This document shows positions 8,460-18,105 of a stretch of 64,000 nt of DNA, piece after piece. Source of the stretch: Propionibacteriaceae bacterium. Lineage in GTDB: Bacteria; Actinomycetota; Actinomycetes; Propionibacteriales; Propionibacteriaceae. The stretch covers positions 1 to 64,000 of the forward strand of contig JAISAO010000024.1 of assembly GCA_031266665.1 (NCBI GenBank). Reading direction: 5' to 3'. The position numbers and the translations under genes are program-made. Below the pieces are notes generated by a model that saw only the letters and a list, made by a program, of their open reading frames with translations, did not search any database and was not told the origin of the DNA. How positions within the stretch are numbered: the stretch's first letter is position 1; every line of letters begins with the position of its first letter.

Positions 8460-10007
8460 GTGACTGAGAACTCCCGGCCCCGGGCCGCCGCCCCGTCCCC
8501 GGCGGCCGACCCACTGGCCCCGCCCGACCTGTCGGAGCAGATGACGGTGCGCCGGGGCAAGCGCGAGCGGCTGCTGGCCGAGGGGGTGCCGCCCTACCCC
8601 GTGGCCGTGCCCCGCACTCACTCCCTGGCCCAGGTGCGCGAACAGTGGGGGGGACTGGCCGCCGGGGAGGAGACCGAGGCGGTGGTGTCGGTGGCCGGCC
8701 GGGTCGTCTTCCTGCGCAACACCGGCAAGCTGTGTTTCGCAACCCTGCAAGACGGTTTCACGGCCCGGTCGAACGGCCAGCAGCTCCAGGTGATGTTGTC
8801 CGTGGCCGAGGTCGGGCAAGACCGGCTGCGGGATTGGAAGGAGGACGTCGACCTGGGCGACTTCGTCTCCGCCACCGGCCGGGTGATCGCCTCGCGCCGG
8901 GGCGAGCTGTCCGTCCTGGCCACCTCCTGGGCCATGGCCTCCAAGGCTCTGCGCCCCCTGCCGGTGCTGTTCAAGGAGTTGTCGGAGGAGAACCGGGTGC
9001 GTCAGCGCCACATCGACCTGGTGGTCCGCCCCCAGGCGCGGCGACTGCTGCGGCTGCGCTCGGCCGTGACCAAGTCCATCCGCGACCTGCTGGACGAGGA
9101 GGGCTTCCTCGAGGTCGAGACACCGGTGCTCCAACTGGTCCACGGCGGGGCCGCCGCCCGGCCCTTCCAGACCCGGCTCAACGCCTTCGACCAGGACATG
9201 ACCTTGCGCATCGCCTTGGAGTTGCACCTCAAACGGGTGATGGTGGGCGGGGCCGACCGGGTGTACGAGATCGGCCGCATCTTCCGCAACGAGGGCATCG
9301 ACTCCAGCCACTCGGCCGAGTTCTCGATGCTCGAGTTCTACGCCGCCTGGCAGGACATGACCAGCGTGGCCGACCTCACCCGGCGGCTGGTGCAGCGGGC
9401 GGCCGATGTCGCCTTGGGTCACAGCCAGCTGGTGGTCGACGGCCAGCCGGTCGACCTCGACGGACCCTGGCGCTGGGCCCCGTTCTACGACCTGGTGTCG
9501 CAGGCCGTGGGGGATGAGATCACACCGGAGACGCCGGCGGCCGCCCTCAGGGCCCACTGCCAGGCCCGGCAGATCGACCACGATCCCGGGTGGTCGGCCG
9601 GCAAACTGGCCCTCAAGCTGTACTCCGAGCTGGTCGAGAAGGACCTGATCCAGCCCACCTTCGTCCACCACTACCCGGCCGTGGCCCAGCCCCTGGCCCG
9701 CCTGGACCAGTCGGGGCGACTGGTCCAGGCCTGGGACCTGATCATCGCCGGGACGGAGCGCGGCACCGGCTTCTCCGAGCTGATCGACCCGGTGGTCCAA
9801 CGCCAGGTGCTGACGGAACAGTCGCTCCAGGCGGCGGCCGGCGACCCGGAGGCGATGCGGCTGGACGAGGACTTCCTGGCCGCCCTGGAGGTCGGGGCGC
9901 CGCCGATGGGCGGGGTCGGCCTGGGAATCGACCGGCTGCTGATGCTGCTGGGTGACGTCGGCATCCGGGAGACCATCCTGTTCCCGCTGCTGCGCCCGGC
10001 CGGCTGA
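8460..10007 (+). CDS. lysS: Lysyl-tRNA synthetase, class II
   Basis: The enzyme charges tRNA-Lys with lysine in the cytosol. A GTG at 8460 (VTENSRPR...) gives 515 residues, the normal size. The frame extends upstream to 8322, but that would overlap the divergent LytR_C gene and lacks family similarity. The N-terminal anticodon-binding OB fold spans about 60-165 (VAGRVVFLRNTGKLCFATLQDG). The class II core has motif 2 (YEIGRIFRNEGID, about 280) and motif 3 (GLGIDRLLMLLGD, about 485-497). Standing alone rather than beside panC or clpC, it looks like a housekeeping gene. Confidence 0.93.
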   Translation: MTENSRPRAAAPSPAADPLAPPDLSEQMTVRRGKRERLLAEGVPPYPVAVPRTHSLAQVREQWGGLAAGEETEAVVSVAGRVVFLRNTGKLCFATLQDGFTARSNGQQLQVMLSVAEVGQDRLRDWKEDVDLGDFVSATGRVIASRRGELSVLATSWAMASKALRPLPVLFKELSEENRVRQRHIDLVVRPQARRLLRLRSAVTKSIRDLLDEEGFLEVETPVLQLVHGGAAARPFQTRLNAFDQDMTLRIALELHLKRVMVGGADRVYEIGRIFRNEGIDSSHSAEFSMLEFYAAWQDMTSVADLTRRLVQRAADVALGHSQLVVDGQPVDLDGPWRWAPFYDLVSQAVGDEITPETPAAALRAHCQARQIDHDPGWSAGKLALKLYSELVEKDLIQPTFVHHYPAVAQPLARLDQSGRLVQAWDLIIAGTERGTGFSELIDPVVQRQVLTEQSLQAAAGDPEAMRLDEDFLAALEVGAPPMGGVGLGIDRLLMLLGDVGIRETILFPLLRPAG

Positions 10008-10064
10008 GCCCAGATCTACCGGCGGTCGGCCCCGCTCGTGGTCAAGAACCGGTGGATCTGGGCT
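10007..10064 (+). terminator. Long inverted repeat at lysS stop
   Basis: AGCCCAGATCTACCGG (10007-10022) and CCGGTGGATCTGGGCT (10049-10064) pair over 16 bp with one mismatch around a 26-nt loop. The left arm begins in the lysS stop codon. There is no T-run, so it may be a factor-dependent terminator or an RNA-stability hairpin. Confidence 0.55.
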
Positions 10065-10239
10065 GAGGCCTGCGGCCGTCCGGCGGTGCCGGACCGTCGA
10101 TGATCGGCGGGTCGGGGCCGAGGCCGCTCCGGGATGGGCTCTCGCCGTCGCCCGGCCGGCCCCGGTCCGAGCGGTCGGGGCGGCGGTTACGGCCCCACGG
10201 CGGCGGGGGCGGCCTCTCTCACCGGACAGGGGTGCCGAG

Positions 10240-10269
10240 TTGCATGAGTGATGACTCACTCACTATGAT
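10240..10269 (+). promoter_or_regulatory. tetR promoter with embedded operator
   Basis: TTGCAT (10240-10245) and TATGAT (10264-10269) lie 18 bp apart. Between them TGAGTGA-TGAC-TCACTCA (10245-10262) is a perfect 7-bp inverted repeat, a typical TetR-family operator. The -10 box ends eight bases before the ATG at 10278, so the transcript is probably leaderless and autorepressed. Confidence 0.7.
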
Positions 10270-10277
10270 TCCGGTCC

Positions 10278-11021
10278 ATGACCAGGGCTAGCGCCAAGGC
10301 GCCCGCGGACCGCCGCCGCTCCATCATCGAGGCGACCATACCGCTGGTCTTGGAGCATGGCTTCGGCGTCACCACCAAGCAGATCGCCGACGCCGCCGGC
10401 GTGGCCGAGGGCACCATCTTCCGCTATTTCGAGACCAAGCGGAGCCTATTGCACGATGTCTTGCTCGAGGTGACCGACCCCCGGGGGCTATTCGAGCGCT
10501 TCGCCCAGATCGACTTGGCCCGGCCGCTGGACGAGCGGCTGGCCCTGGTGGTCGACATCCTGCTCGACGCCGGCCAGCGGGTCCAATTCACCATGGCCAT
10601 GTTGGCCGCCCGCGAGGCCCGCCGGCCCGGTTTCGCCCGGACCCGCTTCGGCCCCGGGGACGAGGGCCGGGGCCGCTCCCGCTTCGACCCCGAGGCCGAG
10701 GGTTGTCCGGGACAGCCCGGCCTCGACTCCGGGGACCAGGACCACTACGACCGCTCCCACCTGCTCCCGGGGGCCGACGACCGCCGCGGCCAGGCCCGGG
10801 TGGCCGTCGAGGCCAACGCCCAGGCGCTGCTGGAGGCCATCGCCGAGGTCCTGCGGCCCGACCTCGGCCCCAGGGCCGAGACCGCCGCCGTGGTCGCCCG
10901 GGCGCTGGTCTTCGCCGGCCTGGCGCCGACCACGGCCCATCCCCTGCTGCGCCAGCCGGACCAACTGGTGGCCCTGATCAAAGGCGCCCTGGGCCTCGAC
11001 CGGCCGGTCGCGCCGGTTTGA
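10278..11021 (+). CDS. TetR/AcrR-family transcriptional regulator
   Basis: The 247-residue product has the N-terminal TetR helix-turn-helix (about 13-59; RRRSIIEATIPLVLEHGFGV, TTKQIADAAGVAEGTIFRYF). The C-terminal ligand-binding region is interrupted by a charged Gly/Asp/Arg-rich insert (about residues 120-170) not usual in the family. Lying 62 bp upstream of two ABC exporter genes, it probably represses them and itself through the palindrome in its promoter and responds to an exported compound. The inducer is unknown. Confidence 0.88.
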   Translation: MTRASAKAPADRRRSIIEATIPLVLEHGFGVTTKQIADAAGVAEGTIFRYFETKRSLLHDVLLEVTDPRGLFERFAQIDLARPLDERLALVVDILLDAGQRVQFTMAMLAAREARRPGFARTRFGPGDEGRGRSRFDPEAEGCPGQPGLDSGDQDHYDRSHLLPGADDRRGQARVAVEANAQALLEAIAEVLRPDLGPRAETAAVVARALVFAGLAPTTAHPLLRQPDQLVALIKGALGLDRPVAPV

Positions 11022-11083
11022 CAAAGCGCCGGGACACCTAGGTGTGCAAGACTTCCGTACCAAGATTCCACGAAAGATTCCCT

Positions 11084-12835
11084 ATGAAAAGCCCTTTAGG
11101 CCGACTCGTCTGGCGTTTCGGCAAACCTTATGGCGGCCAATTCTTGTTGGTCGTGCTCTCCCAGTTCGCCTCCACCTTGGCCAATCTTTACCTGCCCAGG
11201 ATGAACGCCGACATCATCGACTCCGGCCTGTCCCAGGGTGACACCCATTACATCTGGGTCCACGGCGGTTTCATGCTGGCGGTGTCGGCCGGCCAGATCG
11301 TCTGCCAGATCTGCGCCGTCTATTTCGGGGCCAAGCTGGCGATGCGGCTGGGGCGCGACGTCCGGGGGGCGCTGTTCGAGCGCGCCCTGGAGTTCTCGGC
11401 CCGTGAGATCGGCCACTTCGGCGCCCCCAGCCTGATCACCCGCAACACCAACGACGTCCAGCAAGTCCAGATGGTCGTGATGATGATCTGCACCATGATT
11501 CTGAGCGCCCCCATCACCATGATCGGCGGCGTCGTCATGGCCCTGCGCACCAATGTGGCGATGTCGTGGATCATCGCCGCCGCCGTCGGCCTGCTGGCCA
11601 TCGTGGCCGGCATCGCCCTGCGCCTTATGAGCCCCCTGTTCGCGGCCATGCAGAAACGCCTCGACCGGCTCAACCAGGTCTTGCGCGAGCATATCTCCGG
11701 CATCCGGGTGGTCCGGGCCTTCGTGCGCGAGCCGCACGAGGCCGCCCGCTTCGCCCGGGCCAACGCCGATGTCATGGAGATGGGGCTCAAAGCCGGCCGG
11801 ATCATGATGACGCTGTTCCCCCTGGTGATGATGATCCTCAACCTGTCCACCGTCGGCGTCATGTTCTACGGCGCCGGCCAAATCGACTCCGGCCATCTCC
11901 AGATCGGCCAGTTGACCGCTTTCCTGTCCTATCTCATGCAAATCCTGATGTCGGTCATGATGGCCGTCATGATGCTGGTGCTGCTGCCGCGGGCGGCGGT
12001 CTGCGCCCAGCGCATCATGGAGGTCTTGGACACCGCCTTGAGCATCCGCCCGCCGGCCAGCCCGATGATCCCGGCGACGGACACGACCGCCTCGGAGGCC
12101 AGTTTCAAGGCCGTCGACTTCCGCTACCCCGGAGCCGAGTCGGCCCTGCTGCACGACATCGACTTCGACCTGCTGGAGGGACAGACCACGGCCGTCATCG
12201 GCGCCACTGGCTCGGGCAAGACCACGCTGGTGAACCTGATCCCGCGACTATTCGACGTCAGCGCGGGCCAGGTCGAGGTCGGCGGAGTCGACGTGCGTCA
12301 GTTCGACCCCGAGGAGTTGTGGCGGCGCATCGGGCTGGTGCCGCAGAAGACCTACCTCTTCTCCGGCACGGTGGCCAGCAATCTCCGCTTCGGGCGACCC
12401 GAGGCCGACGATGACGAGTTGTGGCGGGCGCTGGCCGTGGCCCAGGCCGACGACTTCGTGCGCCAGATGGACGGCCAACTGGAGGCCGCCATCGCCCAGG
12501 GCGGGACCAACCTGTCCGGCGGCCAGCGGCAACGCCTGTCGATCGCCCGGGCCATCGTCAAGCGGCCCCAGCTATACGTCTTCGACGACTCCTTCTCGGC
12601 CCTCGACGTGGCCACCGACGCCCGCCTGCGCGAGGCCCTGGCGGCCGAGACCGAGCGGGCGGCGGTGCTGATCGTGGCCCAACGGGTCTCCACCATCCGC
12701 CAGGCCGACCAGATCATCGTGCTGGACGACGGCACCATCGTGGGCCGGGGCGGCCACGACGAACTCTTGCGAACCTGTCCGACCTACGCCGAGATCGTGG
12801 AATCCCAACTCTCGGCCGAGGAGGTGGCGGCATGA
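11084..12835 (+). CDS. ABC exporter half-transporter A (multidrug type)
   Basis: Starting at ATG 11084 (MKSPLGRLVWRFGKPY) the product is 583 residues; a GTG at 11042 is in frame but adds an unlike N-terminus. An ABC_membrane domain with six helices (about 15-300) precedes a nucleotide-binding domain with Walker A GATGSGKTT, signature LSGGQRQRLS and Walker B YVFDDSFSALD. Walker B ends in Asp where the catalytic Glu normally sits (FDDS), suggesting that this subunit forms the degenerate site of a heterodimer. Its stop overlaps the next start (ATGA), so the two halves are translated together. Confidence 0.88.
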   Translation: MKSPLGRLVWRFGKPYGGQFLLVVLSQFASTLANLYLPRMNADIIDSGLSQGDTHYIWVHGGFMLAVSAGQIVCQICAVYFGAKLAMRLGRDVRGALFERALEFSAREIGHFGAPSLITRNTNDVQQVQMVVMMICTMILSAPITMIGGVVMALRTNVAMSWIIAAAVGLLAIVAGIALRLMSPLFAAMQKRLDRLNQVLREHISGIRVVRAFVREPHEAARFARANADVMEMGLKAGRIMMTLFPLVMMILNLSTVGVMFYGAGQIDSGHLQIGQLTAFLSYLMQILMSVMMAVMMLVLLPRAAVCAQRIMEVLDTALSIRPPASPMIPATDTTASEASFKAVDFRYPGAESALLHDIDFDLLEGQTTAVIGATGSGKTTLVNLIPRLFDVSAGQVEVGGVDVRQFDPEELWRRIGLVPQKTYLFSGTVASNLRFGRPEADDDELWRALAVAQADDFVRQMDGQLEAAIAQGGTNLSGGQRQRLSIARAIVKRPQLYVFDDSFSALDVATDARLREALAAETERAAVLIVAQRVSTIRQADQIIVLDDGTIVGRGGHDELLRTCPTYAEIVESQLSAEEVAA

Positions 12836-14979
12836 GCCAACCGACCGGTCCCGAGACCACACCCGCCGACGGCTCCCAGGCCGCTGGGGCCTCGCCCGCC
12901 TCCCCGGCGGCGCCCGCCAAGGCCAACCAGCGGCCCAGCTTCGGCCCCCAGCGCGGCCCCGGCAGTCATGGCCCCGGCGGCCACGCGGCGGTGACGGAGA
13001 AGGCCCTCAACTTCGGCCCCTCGCTCAAGCGCCTGCTGGGCTACCTCCGTCCGGAGGCGGCCAAGGTGGTGCTGGCCCTGATCTGCGCCGCCGTCTCGGT
13101 GGCCGTCAGCACCTACATCCCCAAGCTCTTGGGCAAGGTGACCGACCAAATCTTCTCCGGCGTCATCGGCCGGATGGTGGGCGAGCAGTTGAGCCGTCTC
13201 GGCCTCGACCCCGCCAGCGTCTCCAAGGAGCAGGTCCTGGCCCTGGTGGCGCAAGGCGACTCCGGCGTGCCCGCCTCCCTGGTCGACATGCTGACCAAGA
13301 TGGATTTCACGCCGGGGGTCGGCATCGACTTCCACCGTCTGGGACTGATCGTCTTGGTGGCGGTCGGCCTGTCGCTGGTCTCCGCCCTGGGCATGGGCCT
13401 GACCGGCTGGACTATCAACGGCATCGTCCAGCGCACCGTCTACCGCATGCGCCAACAGGTGGCCGGCAAGCTCGACCGCCTGCCCCTGCGCTACTTCGAC
13501 CGCCTGCCGAGGGGCGAGCTGTTGTCCCGGGTGACCAACGACATCGACAACATCTCCCAGTCGCTCCAACAGACCCTCTCCCAGATGGTCCAGGCCCTCT
13601 TCACGGTGGTCGGCATCTTGATCATGATGTTGACCATCTCGCCCCTGCTGACCCTGGTGGCGCTGGCCTCGATACCGGTGATGGTGGTGGTGGCGGCCCT
13701 GGTCATGAAACGCTCCCAGAAACGCTTCATGGCCACCTGGAAGTCCACCGGCGAGCTCAACGGCCAGATCGAGGAGGCCTTCACCGGCCACACCGTGGTG
13801 ACCGTTTTCGGCCGCCGCCGTGAGATCGAGGAGCTCTTCTCGGCCAAGAACCAGGAGCTCTACGAGGCCGCCTTCTCGGCCCAGTTCGTCTCCGGCCTGA
13901 TCATGCCCATCGCCGGCTTCATCGGCAACCTGTCCTATGTCGTGGTGGCCGTCGTCGGCTGCCTGCGGGTGGCCTCGGGGCATATCTCCCTGGGCGACGT
14001 CCAGGCATTCATCCAGTACTCCCGCCAGTTCACCCAGCCGGTCAACCAACTGGCCTCGATGACCAACCTGCTGCAGTCCGGCGTGGCCTCGGCCGAGCGC
14101 GTCTTCGAGGTCTTGGACGAGCCCGAGGAGACGCCCGAGGCCGCCGACCACCTGCCCCGGCCGGTCCGGGGCCGGGTGGCCTTCGAGCACGTCGAGTTCG
14201 CCTACACGCCGGACCAGCCCCTGATCAAGGACCTGTCGCTGGTGGCCGAGCCGGGCCAGACCATCGCCATCGTCGGCCCCACCGGGGCCGGTAAGACCAC
14301 CCTGGTCAACCTGCTGATGCGCTTCTACGACGTCCAATCCGGCCGCATCACCTTGGACGGGGTCGACATCACCACCTTGCCCCGGGCCGAGCTGCGCGAC
14401 CAGTTGGGCATGGTGCTGCAGGACACCTGGCTGTTCCAGGGCACCATCGCCGAGAACATCGCCTACGGCGACCCCGAGGCCACCCAGGAGCGGATCAAGG
14501 CCGCCGCCAAGGCGACCTACGTCGACCGTTTCGTCCGCTCCCTGCCCCAGGGCTACGACACTGTTGTCGACGACGACGGAACCAGTGTGTCGGTGGGTGA
14601 GAAACAGTTGCTGACAATCGCCCGGGCCTTCGTCTCCGACCCCAGCCTGCTGATCCTGGACGAGGCCACCAGCTCGGTCGACACCCGCACCGAGGTCTTG
14701 ATCCAGAAGGCCATGGCGGCCCTGCGCCAAGGCCGCACCAGCTTCGTCATCGCCCACCGCCTGTCCACCATCCGGGAGGCCGACCTGATCCTGGTGATGG
14801 AGCACGGCGACATCGTCGAGCAGGGCAGCCACGCCCAACTGTTGGCCAGCAAGGGCCATTACTGGGATCTGTACCAAGCCCAGTTCGCGGCCGGGCGGGA
14901 GGACGAGCCGGCGGCGCCGGTGACGGCGGCCCGACCCGGGCCCGGGGGCCGGGGCGGTCCGGGCGGTCGGCGGGGCTGA
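12832..14979 (+). CDS. ABC exporter half-transporter B (multidrug type)
   Basis: The product has 715 residues. A disordered 50-residue Pro/Ala/Gly N-terminus precedes six membrane helices, which include an extra extracellular stretch of about 60 residues (near 105-160) between the first two. The nucleotide-binding domain has Walker A GPTGAGKTT, Walker B LLILDEATSSVD with the catalytic Glu, and the H-loop IAHRLST. The signature motif is VSVGEKQ rather than LSGGQ, so the composite sites of the heterodimer are asymmetric. This resembles the BmrCD/TM287-288 class of heterodimeric drug exporters. The tail is Gly/Arg/Pro-rich. It overlaps the upstream gene by ATGA. Confidence 0.88.
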   Translation: MSQPTGPETTPADGSQAAGASPASPAAPAKANQRPSFGPQRGPGSHGPGGHAAVTEKALNFGPSLKRLLGYLRPEAAKVVLALICAAVSVAVSTYIPKLLGKVTDQIFSGVIGRMVGEQLSRLGLDPASVSKEQVLALVAQGDSGVPASLVDMLTKMDFTPGVGIDFHRLGLIVLVAVGLSLVSALGMGLTGWTINGIVQRTVYRMRQQVAGKLDRLPLRYFDRLPRGELLSRVTNDIDNISQSLQQTLSQMVQALFTVVGILIMMLTISPLLTLVALASIPVMVVVAALVMKRSQKRFMATWKSTGELNGQIEEAFTGHTVVTVFGRRREIEELFSAKNQELYEAAFSAQFVSGLIMPIAGFIGNLSYVVVAVVGCLRVASGHISLGDVQAFIQYSRQFTQPVNQLASMTNLLQSGVASAERVFEVLDEPEETPEAADHLPRPVRGRVAFEHVEFAYTPDQPLIKDLSLVAEPGQTIAIVGPTGAGKTTLVNLLMRFYDVQSGRITLDGVDITTLPRAELRDQLGMVLQDTWLFQGTIAENIAYGDPEATQERIKAAAKATYVDRFVRSLPQGYDTVVDDDGTSVSVGEKQLLTIARAFVSDPSLLILDEATSSVDTRTEVLIQKAMAALRQGRTSFVIAHRLSTIREADLILVMEHGDIVEQGSHAQLLASKGHYWDLYQAQFAAGREDEPAAPVTAARPGPGGRGGPGGRRG

Positions 14980-15280
14980 CGGCCCAAACCCGTCGGCGCT
15001 TCCCGCCGGGCGCGTTCTGCCGGGTGTGTCCCGGGGCGCCGGCGGCCGGTCCCCGTGCTCCGGGGCGCCGCCGGCCGGTCTCCGTCTGGGGTTCGCTCCC
15101 GGGTCCGGCCGCCGTTCCAGCCCGGGACTCCTGCCGGGGCCTGTCGGCGGTCGCCCCCGGGGCCTTGCGAGCTTGCTCTCGGGCCCAGGCCGTCCCGAGG
15201 GGTGGCCGGCGCCGGTCCGACAGGCGGCGCCCGGCCCGGCGGTGTTGCGTAATTCGCCTCGAAGGAGGTAGTTTCGCGGC
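14980..15280. other. Noncoding spacer before cydA
   Basis: This 301-bp GC-rich spacer has no credible gene. CGGGGCGCCGGCGGCCGGT occurs twice in near-identical form about 27 bp apart (near 15032 and 15060). It ends with GAAGGAGG, the cydA ribosome-binding site. Short open frames here have no coding character. Confidence 0.6.
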
Positions 15281-16816
15281 ATGAGCCCGGAAACCGTAGC
15301 CCGGTGGCAGTTCGGCGTCACAACCGTCTACCACTATTTGTTCATTCCACTGACGATAGCGCTCAGCTTGCTGACCGCTGTCCTCCAAACCATTTGGACC
15401 AAGACAGGCAACGCCGCCTACCTTCGGTTGACCAAATTCTTTGGCAAACTTTTCTTGATCAATTTCGCAATGGGCGTTGTCACTGGCATCGTCCAAGAGT
15501 TCCAGTTCGGCATGAACTGGTCCGAGTACAGCCGCTTCGTGGGCGACATCTTCGGCGCCCCGCTGGCGCTGGAGGCGCTGATCGCCTTCTTCCTCGAGTC
15601 CACCTTCCTGGGCGTCTGGATCTTCGGCTGGGGCCGCCTGTCCAAGGGCAAGCACCTGCTGGCGATCTGGCTGGGGTCGGTCGGCACCCTCATCTCATCC
15701 ATCTTCATCATCGCCGCCAACTCTTGGATGCAGAACCCGGTGGGCGGCAAGATCGTCGGTGGCCACGCCGAGTTGGACGGCTTCAAAGGCTTCCTCGAAG
15801 TCCTGACCAACCCGGTCTTCTTGACCCAGTGGCCCCACACCATCGCCACCAGCTTCGTCACGGCGGGGGCCTTCATGGCCGCCATCGCGCTGCACAAGCT
15901 GATCCAATCCAACAAGGCCAAGGCCCCGGCGGCTGATCTCAAGGCCTACCGCATCGGCGTCAAGCTTGGCGCCTGGGTGCTGATCGTGGCCGGCCTGCTG
16001 ACCGTCGTGACGGGCGATCTGCTGGGCAAGCAAATGGTTCAGACTCAGCCCTCCAAGATGGCCGCCGCCGAGGGCCTGACCGAGACTCCGCCCGAGGGTC
16101 AGGCCGGGTTCCAGATCCTGCCCGGGGTGGAACTGTTCCCCGGCTTCCTCAACTGGCTCTACGGCACGGACCAGATCCAGGGCACGGAGGCTATCCAGGA
16201 GTCGTTCTCCCAAGACGGCTACCAGCAGCAGGGCTTCTATGAGAACGGCCAGGCCACCCAGCTCAAGCTGCAAGAAGAGTTCGCCGCCGGACTGGCCCAG
16301 ATGACCGAGACCTACAAGAATGACGCGGCGGTCAACCCGGACGGGGAGGACTTCAACGCCATCCCGCCGGTGGCGGTGTCGTTCTGGAGCTTCCGGCTGA
16401 TGATCGGGATCGGCTGCCTGGCCATGTTGGCCGGGCTGGTGTCCTTGATCGTCATCCGTAAGGGCAAGATCCCCAACGCCGGGCCGTTGTGGACGGCGGT
16501 GGCGGTGGTGACGCCGCTGCTGCCGCTGCTGGCCAACTCCTTCGGCTGGATCTTCACCGAGATCGGCCGCCAGCCCTGGATCGTCAACGGCGTCCTGCCG
16601 ACGGTCTACGCCGTCTCGCCCGACGGCACGCTGGCCCACTCGACCCCGATCCTGTTGCTGACACTGGTGCTCTACACCGTCATCTACGCCGCTCTGGCCG
16701 TGGTCGAGGTCAAGTTGCTGCTGAAGTACATCAAGATCGGCCTGCCGGCCGAGGAGGATGTCCCGACCGTCGATTTGGACGCCGACGCCGACGCGCCGTT
16801 GTCCTTCGCCTACTGA
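15281..16816 (+). CDS. cydA: Cytochrome bd ubiquinol/menaquinol oxidase subunit I
   Basis: CydA carries the three hemes and the quinol site of cytochrome bd, which reduces O2 to water at high affinity in the membrane. The 511-residue product begins ARWQFGVTTVYHYLFIPLT (heme b595 ligand His), with LINFAMGVVTGIVQEFQFGMNWSEY, the GRQPW motif (EIGRQPWIVNGVLPT) and about nine helices. The Q-loop region between helices 6 and 7 is enriched in Gln/Glu. GAAGGAGG precedes the ATG. cydB follows 16 bp downstream; cydDC lies 4 kb further on. Confidence 0.95.
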   Translation: MSPETVARWQFGVTTVYHYLFIPLTIALSLLTAVLQTIWTKTGNAAYLRLTKFFGKLFLINFAMGVVTGIVQEFQFGMNWSEYSRFVGDIFGAPLALEALIAFFLESTFLGVWIFGWGRLSKGKHLLAIWLGSVGTLISSIFIIAANSWMQNPVGGKIVGGHAELDGFKGFLEVLTNPVFLTQWPHTIATSFVTAGAFMAAIALHKLIQSNKAKAPAADLKAYRIGVKLGAWVLIVAGLLTVVTGDLLGKQMVQTQPSKMAAAEGLTETPPEGQAGFQILPGVELFPGFLNWLYGTDQIQGTEAIQESFSQDGYQQQGFYENGQATQLKLQEEFAAGLAQMTETYKNDAAVNPDGEDFNAIPPVAVSFWSFRLMIGIGCLAMLAGLVSLIVIRKGKIPNAGPLWTAVAVVTPLLPLLANSFGWIFTEIGRQPWIVNGVLPTVYAVSPDGTLAHSTPILLLTLVLYTVIYAALAVVEVKLLLKYIKIGLPAEEDVPTVDLDADADAPLSFAY

Positions 16817-16832
16817 GACAGGTGGAACGGAA

Positions 16833-18005
16833 ATGAATGCTCTGACACTCATCGCCCTCGAGGGAACCGCCTGGGGCGACAACAAACTGGCCGTGCTGTG
16901 GTTCGTCTTGATCGGCGTCCTGTGGATCGGCTTCTTCTTCCTGGAGGGCTTCGACTATGGCGTGGCCATGTTGTTGCCCTTCCTGGGACGCGACGACAAA
17001 GAGAAGCGGGTCATGGTCAACACCATCGGCCCCCACTGGGACGGCAACGAAGTCTGGTTGCTGACGGCCGGCGGCGCCACTTTCGCCGCCTTCGCCGGCT
17101 GGTACGCTTCCTTGTTCTCCAGCCTCTACCTGCCCTTGTTCTTGGTCCTGGTCGGCCTCATCCTGCGTGGCGTGGCCTTCGAGTACCGGGGCAAGCAAGA
17201 CTCGCCCACCTGGCGCAAGACCTGGGACTGGCTGGCCGCCATCGGCTCCTTCCTGCCCAGCCTGGTGCTGGGGGTCGGCTTCGCCAACTTCCTCAAGGGC
17301 GTCGTCATCACGGCGGCCACAGTGCCCGAGCCGATCGGCATGTTCCAGGCCGGCGGCGTCGGCCTAGTGCCGATCTACGACGGCTTCTGGGGCCTGTTCC
17401 ATCCCTTCTGCCTAGTCGGCGGGCTGCTCTTCGTGGTCCTCTTCGCCACCCACGGCGCCCTCTTCCTGTCGCTCAAGACGACCGGATCGGTCAAGCAGCA
17501 GGCCCAGGCCACCGTCTCCAAGCTGGGCCTGGTGGCCCTGGCGCTGCTGGCCGTCTTCGTGGTCTGGGGCAACCTGGTCTACGGCGCCGGCCGGGGCACC
17601 AACCTGGGTTCGCTGTCGATGATCCTGGCCTGGGTGACGGGCCTGCTGGCCATCGTCACGCTGGCCGGCGCCTGGTACTTCAACCGGGCCGGCCGCGACG
17701 GCCTGGCCTTCCTCTGTGGCGGCCTGGCGGTGGTGACGATGATCGTCACCGTCTTGATCCACATGTTCCCCAACCTGGGCTTCGACTCCACCGTCATCGG
17801 CCAGGCTCTGGGACTGGAGGCCTCGCCCGATCTGCTGCCGCTGCTGCAGAACTCTGAGACGACCCTCACCCTGATGACCTGGGTGGCGGCCATCATGGTC
17901 CCGGTGGTGCTGCTGTACCAGATCTGGACCTGGTTCGTCTTCAAGCGCCGCATCAGCACGGCCAACATCGTCGACGACACCAGGCACGCCGCCCGCGCCG
18001 CCTGA
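16833..18005 (+). CDS. cydB: Cytochrome bd oxidase subunit II
   Basis: The 390-residue integral membrane partner of CydA is recognisable from FLEGFDYGVAMLLPFLGRDDKEKRVMVNTIGPHWDGNEVW near its N-terminus and about eight further helices. ATG 16833 follows AGGTGGAACGGAA and starts the family N-terminus. It is co-transcribed with cydA and followed by a strong hairpin, so the operon appears to end here, without the assembly transporter cydDC. Confidence 0.95.
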   Translation: MNALTLIALEGTAWGDNKLAVLWFVLIGVLWIGFFFLEGFDYGVAMLLPFLGRDDKEKRVMVNTIGPHWDGNEVWLLTAGGATFAAFAGWYASLFSSLYLPLFLVLVGLILRGVAFEYRGKQDSPTWRKTWDWLAAIGSFLPSLVLGVGFANFLKGVVITAATVPEPIGMFQAGGVGLVPIYDGFWGLFHPFCLVGGLLFVVLFATHGALFLSLKTTGSVKQQAQATVSKLGLVALALLAVFVVWGNLVYGAGRGTNLGSLSMILAWVTGLLAIVTLAGAWYFNRAGRDGLAFLCGGLAVVTMIVTVLIHMFPNLGFDSTVIGQALGLEASPDLLPLLQNSETTLTLMTWVAAIMVPVVLLYQIWTWFVFKRRISTANIVDDTRHAARAA

Positions 18006-18021
18006 TCTTCTCGGCCTAAGC

Positions 18022-18060
18022 CGAAAGGGGCCGCCCTCCCGTGGGGGGCGGCCCCTTTCG
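18022..18060. terminator. Bidirectional hairpin terminator, cydB/ppk2
   Basis: CGAAAGGGGCCGCCC (18022-18036) pairs perfectly with GGGCGGCCCCTTTCG (18046-18060) around a 9-nt loop. The A- and T-rich ends allow it to serve both convergent genes. A tandem GGCTCAGGCGTCGGTCA repeat lies next to it (18064-18112). Confidence 0.8.
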
Positions 18061-18105
18061 TCGGTCAGGGCTCAGGCGTCGGTCAGGCTCAGGCGTCGGT
18101 CAGGC

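Noticed and set aside
14980-15280. Small genes in the spacer before cydA
   Set aside because: The frames are compositional artefacts in all phases of a GC-rich repeat and lack ribosome-binding sites.
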